The translations under genes were made by a program, and so were the position numbers. Positions 57,733 through 64,000 of a stretch of DNA of 64,000 nt are shown one piece after another. Under the pieces are notes generated by a model. That model was not told the origin of the DNA and made no database searches. It saw only the letters and a list, made by a program, of their open reading frames with translations. The DNA lies in contig SZZY01000010.1 in assembly GCA_009830035.1 (NCBI GenBank), positions 62,001 to 126,000 of the forward strand, read 5' to 3'. Each line of letters begins with the position of its first letter. Position 1 is the stretch's first letter. This stretch comes from Pantoea sp. Eser. GTDB taxonomy: Bacteria > Pseudomonadota > Gammaproteobacteria > Enterobacterales > Enterobacteriaceae.

Positions 57733-58769
57733 TTACTGAAACATGGGTGAAATGGTCTGAATAGACCGCAACCTGCGCAAAATACCGTCTGGTAAGGCGT
57801 CCACGTCGATGTTCGGGTCTAGCTCGATGGTGCCCAGCACCCCATCGGTACCGGCAGCCATAGTCAGCGACTGCAGCGTCCCCTGCGCCTGATAAGCGCC
57901 ACCCGGCACCACCGGCAGGGCATTAAAAACCACTTCTGCTTCGTCACCCTTCTCCAGACGCAACAGCGAATTCTGTCTGAACTGGGCAATGATCTGCCGC
58001 TTCTGTTGGGATATAAAAATCATCACCGGCCGTAAAGGCAGGGCAGCGGCATACGAGCCTGGCCGGATCAGTACCTGAGTGACGTAGCCATCACCGGGAG
58101 CGCGTACGATGGTTTGATGAAGATTATATCGGGCTTCAGCCAGCTGCGCCCGCAGACTGACAATCTGCGATTGCTCGCCGTTCACCACGCTGTCTAAACT
58201 GGTTTTTATCTGTGCCTGCTCAGCGACCGACCCTTTAACCAGCGCATCCTGCGCATAAAAGTCTTGTCGGGCGTTATCAATATCCCTTTCAGAAAACGGA
58301 TTTACTTTGGCCTTACTGCCGGCCAGATAGCGCTGGTAATCCTGACACAAGCGATCCCGTTCGGCGGAGACATGTGAGGTATTGGCAATCGCTTCGTTCA
58401 GCTGTCCTTTTGATGCCTCAACATTATGGATCGTGGTCATTAAATCAGCCTGCAGTCTGTCAACCCGCGCCTGATAACGAGTATTGTCTAAGCGAAAAAG
58501 CAATTCACCTTTTTGGATGCGCCTGTTCTGCTTATCCGTCACTTCAACGATCACGCCGGTTACCGAGGCGTAATCGGAATGGCGATCACCGCTTTTTGCG
58601 CCAGAGAGGTATAGGGATGGTTGTAATTCATTAACATAATCAGGGCACCGATCAAAAAAACGCCGCCCAGTGCTGCGGTTGGCACCGTCCATTTATTGAT
58701 CGGTATCCTGAAAATTTTAAAAATAGCCTAGGCAAACGCGACATAGGTGAGAATGATCAGTAGATCCAT
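57733..58769 (-). pseudogene. yiaV: HlyD-family membrane fusion protein (YiaV-like), broken
   Basis: Periplasmic adaptor of a YibH/YiaV-type system. ATG 58769 (AAGG upstream): MDLLIILTYVAFA, TAG within CCTAGG (58727-58732; TGG expected), [20 protein letters not shown], membrane helix [16 protein letters not shown] frame change near 58570 leads to [20 protein letters not shown] and [20 protein letters not shown] (biotinyl-lipoyl-like), a coiled-coil stretch and [20 protein letters not shown], to the TAA at 57733. The neighbour upstream is a DUF3302 gene, as in E. coli yiaW-yiaV. Confidence 0.85.
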
Positions 58770-58785
58770 CGCCTTGTTACTCCGG

Positions 58786-59096
58786 CTAGCGTTCGTTTCG
58801 ATTATTTAGTTGCTTTTCAAGCTCCGTCACGCGTTGCTCCAGCGCGGCATTGGTATTCATTCCCCAGCCCCGTTCCGGCCGGTAGAGCGTCGCCCAGATC
58901 CATAAAAACGGCCATATGACATGTAAAGTGAATCAGCTGACCCAGCCTGCGACATGAATTGCATCAGCGTGCGGATGGTTGCGGGACTTTGCGATGAGAT
59001 AAGGAATGTCATGAAGAACAATAATGCCATAGAAAATAATGATAAACACCGCGAACAGCACGCCCAATGCAAAAATGCAAAGTAGTTAAGAAACAT
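58786..59096 (-). pseudogene. yiaW: DUF3302 membrane protein (YiaW-like), broken
   Basis: From ATG 59096 (MFLNYFAF) a base change in a T run near 59072 shifts the frame; the repaired sequence is ALGVLFAVFIIIFYGIIVLH, DIPYLIAKSRNHPHADAIHV, AGWVS with a TGA near 58932, FTLHVIWPFLWIWATLYRPE, and RGWGMNTNAALEQRVTELEK. This matches the DUF3302 family, including the C-terminal coiled coil. It ends at TAG 58786, 17 bp before yiaV-like. Confidence 0.82.
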
Positions 59097-59703
59097 AAAT
59101 GCCTCGAATTAAATTTGCAGCATGATTTCAAGCATAGGCTTATTGCTGTCGCCCGGCAATAAGGACTATTTGATAAAAAATAAATCATCTTAATGAGTAG
59201 GCTGTGGTGGTCCTGTTTTCAGGTCTGCGGTGAGTGTTCTTACGTTTTTTATTGTATGAGCGAAAGGTAACATGCTGATTGTAAGCTAAGTTTCAGTTTT
59301 TTTAAGCGGCACTTTAGCGAGAAATAATAAAATGCTGTGTAACTCCCCTGAATTGCGTCGCTTTTTATCCTTTTACTGATGTCCTGATTTTTTAAATATT
59401 TAACCAGATGTGACTTCAGTGACAAAAATTACAGGTGTTTGTGTTGCTATTCATCAGGATGACTATGCTTATTTTTCCGGTAAGTAAAGCGGCGGCTTTT
59501 CATGCGCAATTAGTCCTGAGTAAAATTTAATTGCCTCCTGCGTTGCCGTTATAACTGTTAAGCATAATACTAAGGTTAGTGGCGGAGGAATAAAGGGGAT
59601 TTGTTATAACCGGGCGGGATATGAAAGGAACGGGTAATTTTTTAGCAAAAATTTTAATTCCTGGAGGTCGGGCAGATTATTTCCCGTTCGCCGCCCCCGA
59701 TGA
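59097..59703. other. AT-rich intergenic, no gene seen
   Basis: No coding frame with support. The stretch separates the yiaWV remnants from pqiB-like. The pqiA gene that normally precedes pqiB is absent. Confidence 0.4.
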
Positions 59704-61365
59704 ATGCAGAAACTGTCAGCTGTATTCCTTTTATCCTTATGGAGTCACAGTGAGATAAAAAATTCTGATGCCAGTACTGTGACGTTAACGCCTTCACGCA
59801 GGTGGGTCATATGGATTATTCCGCCGTTACTGGTTGCTGCAGCAATAATTGTTTATCACTTCGGCCATCAGGGAGCGCGAATTACGCTGATTGCGGGTAC
59901 GGCTGAAGGGATTAACGCCGGCAAAACGCCAATTAAAAACCGCAGTATCGTTATCGGAGAGGTAGAAACGACCACGCTGGCGGAGAATCTTCGACACGTG
60001 GAGATCAACGTTCGTCTGCATCCTTGTATGGAGAAGTTGTTACACCGCAACAGCGTGTTCTGGCTGGTTAAACCGCACAGAGGTTAGCAAGGGATTACAG
60101 GCCTCAGCACGCTGATGACTGGCGCTTATATCGCATTACAGTCTGGCGATGCAGGTAAACCCTTAACGCGCTACTCGCTGCTGGATGCGCCACCGCTGGC
60201 ACCGGTCAATGCGCAAGGAGTTCGTGTGATTCTCAACAGCCAGAAAAAGGGGCAGCTTAATCCTGGCGACCCGGTGATGTTTAGCGGCTTTCGGGTCGGG
60301 ACGGTTGAAACCAGCCGCTTTAATGCTGAGCGGCGAGGCATGACCTATCAGCTGTTTATCGCATCGCCTTATGATCGTCTGGTGACCAGCAGTAGCCGTT
60401 TCTGGCCGGAGAGCGGAGTTACCGTTGACCGGTCGGCGTCAGGCTTGCGGGTTGAGTCAGACGCAATCGTCTCGCTGTTACGCGGTGGCGTCAGCTTTGC
60501 GGTTCCGTCAGGGTGGGAGCCGGGGCGGGTAGCGCGTAATAACGCCGAATACCTGCTGTTTGACGACCGGCAGAGTATTGAGCGGTCTCACTACACCCGG
60601 CATGTTCCGTTCCTGCTGCTGTTCACCGATTCTGTACGTGGCCTGAAGCCGGGCGCGCCGGTTGAGTTTCGTGGTATTCGTCTCGGCACCGTTATCCAGG
60701 TGCCTTTTGTTTTACCGGGCAAAACGCAGAACATGGCAACGGACTACCGCGTGCCGGTATTAATCAACCTTGAGCCGGACCGCTTTGTCAGGGAGATGCC
60801 GGATTTTAACCTGGTACAGAGGCTGAAGAGTGGCATAGCCCGTGGAATGCGCGCCACGCTTAAAACCAGCAGTCTGTTGTCTGGCGCGCTCTATATTGAT
60901 TTGGATTTTGTCATTGATGCGGCGGCGTACAGCGGGTCGCAGGTCATCGCCAGCTATGAAGTCATCCCGACCGCGCCCGGTGGCCTGAACCAGCTGCAAC
61001 AGAAACTGGTGTCGGCGCTGGATAAAATCAATCATCTGCCGCTGACTCCGCTGGTGATGCAAACCAGCGCGACGCTGAAACAAAGCCAGCGCACCATGGG
61101 TGCGTTACAACAAACAGTGAAAGATTTGAATCAGCTAACTGCCAGCCCGGCAATGGAAACTCTGCCGGTTGAGCTGCAGCAATCATTGCGTGAGCTGAAC
61201 AGCAGCCTGAAGGGACTGCAGCCGGGTTCGCTTGCCTACGATCGGCTGGTGGGGAATATGCAGCGTCTTGATCTGGTATTGCGGGAGCTGCAATCCTTAC
61301 TGACGTTACTGAACCGCAAAAGTAATGCACTGGTTTCTGATGCGGCCACGCAGGCTGACCGTTAA
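59704..61365 (+). pseudogene. pqiB: MCE-family transport protein PqiB-like, one nonsense codon
   Basis: PqiB forms a needle of stacked MCE domains that carries lipids between the membranes. After a poorly defined start (ATG 59704, no good ribosome site) come the anchor helix RRWVIWIIPPLLVAAAIIVY and the first MCE domain (ITLIAGTAEGINAGKTPIKN). A TAG at 60085-60087 follows KPHRG. From ATG 60115 the frame is open for 416 codons: second MCE NPGDPVMFSGFRVGTVETSR, third GLKPGAPVEFRGIRLGTVIQ and a C-terminal coiled coil (LNQLQQKLVSALDKIN). Total length about 550, as in E. coli PqiB. pqiA and pqiC are not seen. Confidence 0.85.
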
Positions 61366-61559
61366 CGAGAGGCTCATTGACTAAAGTCGCCTGCATTCCA
61401 CCAAATCTAAGGGATCATCGGATCAACGCGTGGCTGGCAACGGGGTCACTGAGTGAAGTTGATGCATCGCTAATAACCGCGCTTTTGAAGAGAGAAGAGA
61501 AGGGGTCCGGATACCCAGCAATGTTTCCAGCTGGCAGCCAGCAGACTTCCTTTTGCACT

Positions 61560-62303
61560 TTACCAGTTCTGCCGGACAGGCAAGATAATCAGGTCATTAA
61601 CCGTCACGTTTTTCGGCTGATTAAGTGCATGCACCACGGCGCCGACCACATCCTGCGGGCTGATGGCTATGTTGTTCAGCGCCTGCGCCACTTTGCGACC
61701 TTGCGGATCGCTGACCTTATCGGCCCAGCCGGTGTTGATGACGCCGGGGCTGATGGTGTTGACGCGGATGCCCTTGTTCACGCCCAGATCCTTGCGCATA
61801 GACTCCGTCATCGCATGGACCAAAAATTTGGTGGCGCTGTATACGCCCGCGCCCGCGTCGACCTGATGACCCGCAACGGACGCCATGTTCAGTATCTGGC
61901 CATCTTCCCGCTCCAGCATTGTCGGCAGCACTGCCGCAATGGCGTTCAGGTAACCCTTAATATTGACGTCGACCATTTTGTTCCAGTCTTCCCATACCAC
62001 GTCGCTCCAGCCGGAGAAAAGCATCAGGCCGGCGTTGTTGATCAGAATATCAACCGGACCAAAGGTCTCAATGGCGTATTTTACCAGCGCCTGTGTCTCT
62101 TCCAGACGTGTCACGTCGGTAACCAGGCCAACAGCCTGACCGCCTGCTGATTTGATGCTCTCCACTAATCGGTCGAGGCCATTCTGGTCCAGTTCGGCCG
62201 CAACGATATTCACGCCGTGACGTGCAAGTTCCCGCGCGGTTGCAGCGCCAATGCCTGATGACGCGCCGGTAACAACTGCCGTTTTGTTCTGCAGATGATT
62301 AAT
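61560..62303 (-). CDS. Short-chain dehydrogenase/reductase with ATT start codon
   Basis: SDR family oxidoreductase of 247 residues. The cofactor motif TAVVTGASSGIGAATA (TGxxxGIG) starts at residue 6, followed by DILINNAGLM (NNAG) and catalytic YSATK (YxxxK) with a Ser in NMASVAG, then ISPGVINT. The frame is open, but the codon where the family starts (MNHLQNKT-like) is ATT at 62301-62303, 6 bp after AAGGA. Either ATG mutated to ATT or a rare start is used; GTG at 62213 would remove the cofactor site. It follows nemA-like on the same strand and may be co-transcribed. Confidence 0.8.
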   Translation of the reverse strand: MNHLQNKTAVVTGASSGIGAATARELARHGVNIVAAELDQNGLDRLVESIKSAGGQAVGLVTDVTRLEETQALVKYAIETFGPVDILINNAGLMLFSGWSDVVWEDWNKMVDVNIKGYLNAIAAVLPTMLEREDGQILNMASVAGHQVDAGAGVYSATKFLVHAMTESMRKDLGVNKGIRVNTISPGVINTGWADKVSDPQGRKVAQALNNIAISPQDVVGAVVHALNQPKNVTVNDLIILPVRQNW

Positions 62304-62358
62304 TTCTTATCCTTTTTTATCCGGTACCGGCGGCAGGAGGATCCCCCGCCGGACGCGA

Positions 62359-63441
<1,083 letters not shown>

Positions 63442-63457
63442 GTAAACCTCTTAATAG

Positions 63458-63473
63458 TTGACCGATCGTCTAG
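63458..63473. promoter_or_regulatory. Probable NemR-type operator
   Basis: On the minus strand CTAGACGATCGGTCAA resembles the E. coli NemR box (TAGACCnnnnGGTCTA) with TAGAC and GGTC arms. It lies between nemR-like and nemA-like, 17 bp before the nemA start. Confidence 0.5.
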
Positions 63474-63494
63474 TAAATGGATAAAAAAACACGG

Positions 63495-64000
63495 CTACCC
63501 GAGCAGCCGTATTGTTGCCTTCATTGCTTTGCCGAAGGCGTTGTCTGGATCGTGGATTTTTGCCATCAGGGAGGCGCCGAGCCAGAGCTGATAAAGTTCT
63601 TCAGCCAGCTCATCGGCATCGCTCACCGCAGACAGCGAACCGTCTTCCTGTCCCAGCCGGATACAGCCGGCGATTTTGTGCACGATCTCCTGCGTGCCGG
63701 TCGCCAGCACCTGTCGCATGCTGTCATACCGATCGCAGACTTCTGCACCGAGCTTGACCACCAGACATTTGTTTTCCGGCAGGTCCGCGCCCTGAGTGGT
63801 CTTCCAGAAGGCGAAGTAGCGCAGCAGCCGCTCTCTGGCCGTTCCGGCACCGCTCAGCTGGTTGTCTACTTCCTGCAGATAGTGGCTGAAGTAGTTCTCC
63901 AGCAGCGCTTCTGCAAACTCTTCCTTGGATTTGAAGTAGTAGTAAAACGAGCCCTTGGGAATACCGGCAGCCTGGACTATCTCGGAAAGCCCGACGGCGC
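63495..64000 (-). CDS. nemR: TetR-family repressor NemR-like, cut by window edge
   Basis: NemR senses electrophiles and hypochlorite through cysteines and represses nemRA. The visible 168 codons are open from 64000 to the TAG-free end at 63495 (TAA). They include the recognition-helix region GLSEIVQAAGIPKGSFYYYF, KSKEEFAEALLENYF, and NKCLVVKLGAEVCDRY, which aligns with the redox-active Cys segment of E. coli NemR (Cys106 and Cys116 in GCLTVKLSAEVCD). The first helices lie outside the window. It is upstream of the broken nemA. Confidence 0.85.
   Translation of the reverse strand, partial: AVGLSEIVQAAGIPKGSFYYYFKSKEEFAEALLENYFSHYLQEVDNQLSGAGTARERLLRYFAFWKTTQGADLPENKCLVVKLGAEVCDRYDSMRQVLATGTQEIVHKIAGCIRLGQEDGSLSAVSDADELAEELYQLWLGASLMAKIHDPDNAFGKAMKATIRLLG

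Noticed and set aside
61377-62150. 257-codon plus-strand frame opposite the SDR gene
   Set aside because: It is antisense to a clear SDR with catalytic motifs, and its composition (His, Arg, Gln-rich) is typical of a shadow frame. The first 180 bp, outside the SDR, match nothing I know.

Overview
The window looks like part of a large plasmid of a Pantoea-type member of the Erwiniaceae. The evidence is a zeaxanthin-glucoside pigment cluster in the order crtE-X-Y-I-B with crtZ convergent, an intact thiOSGF operon behind a TPP riboswitch, and a RepFIB-type RepA with iterons plus ParAB. This gene set is known from the large Pantoea plasmid family (LPP-1). The crt cluster has no idi gene, as in the P. 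ananatis/P. stewartii type. The species call is inference.

Layout. 0-5 kb: broken pagP, two broken MFS transporters and a split transketolase (N half broken, C half intact). 5-11.4 kb: replication and partition block with a 36-unit hexanucleotide repeat, parB-parA, a repeat-rich control region with 13 iterons, repA, and an origin with five 21-bp-spaced iterons, a GATC cluster and a DnaA box. 11.5-13.2 kb: remnants of sad, azlC, azlD and an esterase. 13.3-21.7 kb: a catabolic regulon (LacI regulator, two SnoaL-like proteins, two HisD-like dehydrogenases, MFS, HpaI-type aldolase, double cupin) around a divergent promoter with two matching palindromic operators. All of its genes are broken except the MFS. 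22.6-27.4 kb: alkylsulfatase pseudogene with two intact outer-membrane proteins. 27.4-33 kb: broken diguanylate cyclase, IS30 remnant, intact M20 hydrolase and a decayed amino-acid ABC transporter. 33-35.1 kb: AT-rich island with a glycine-rich microcin-like peptide gene and fragments. 35.1-38.2 kb: thiamine operon. 39.3-47 kb: small gene, broken alcohol dehydrogenase and the intact crt cluster. 47-64 kb: mostly broken accessory genes, with intact pirin, DUF2946, dihydroxyacetone kinase, and a nemR-nemA-SDR electrophile-response cluster (nemR open, nemA broken).

Main pattern. About 35 genes carry stops, frameshifts or fusion deletions, while the replication, partition, thiamine, crt and dihydroxyacetone kinase genes are clean. 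Many of the new stops lie in CCTAG/CTAGG, where restoring the Dcm site CCTGG/CCAGG restores the reading frame. This fits decay of accessory genes by deamination of methylated cytosines, although base-calling error at methylated sites must be excluded. Small indels in short homopolymers are also common. Several lesions are real deletions that fuse neighbouring genes and cannot be simple read errors.
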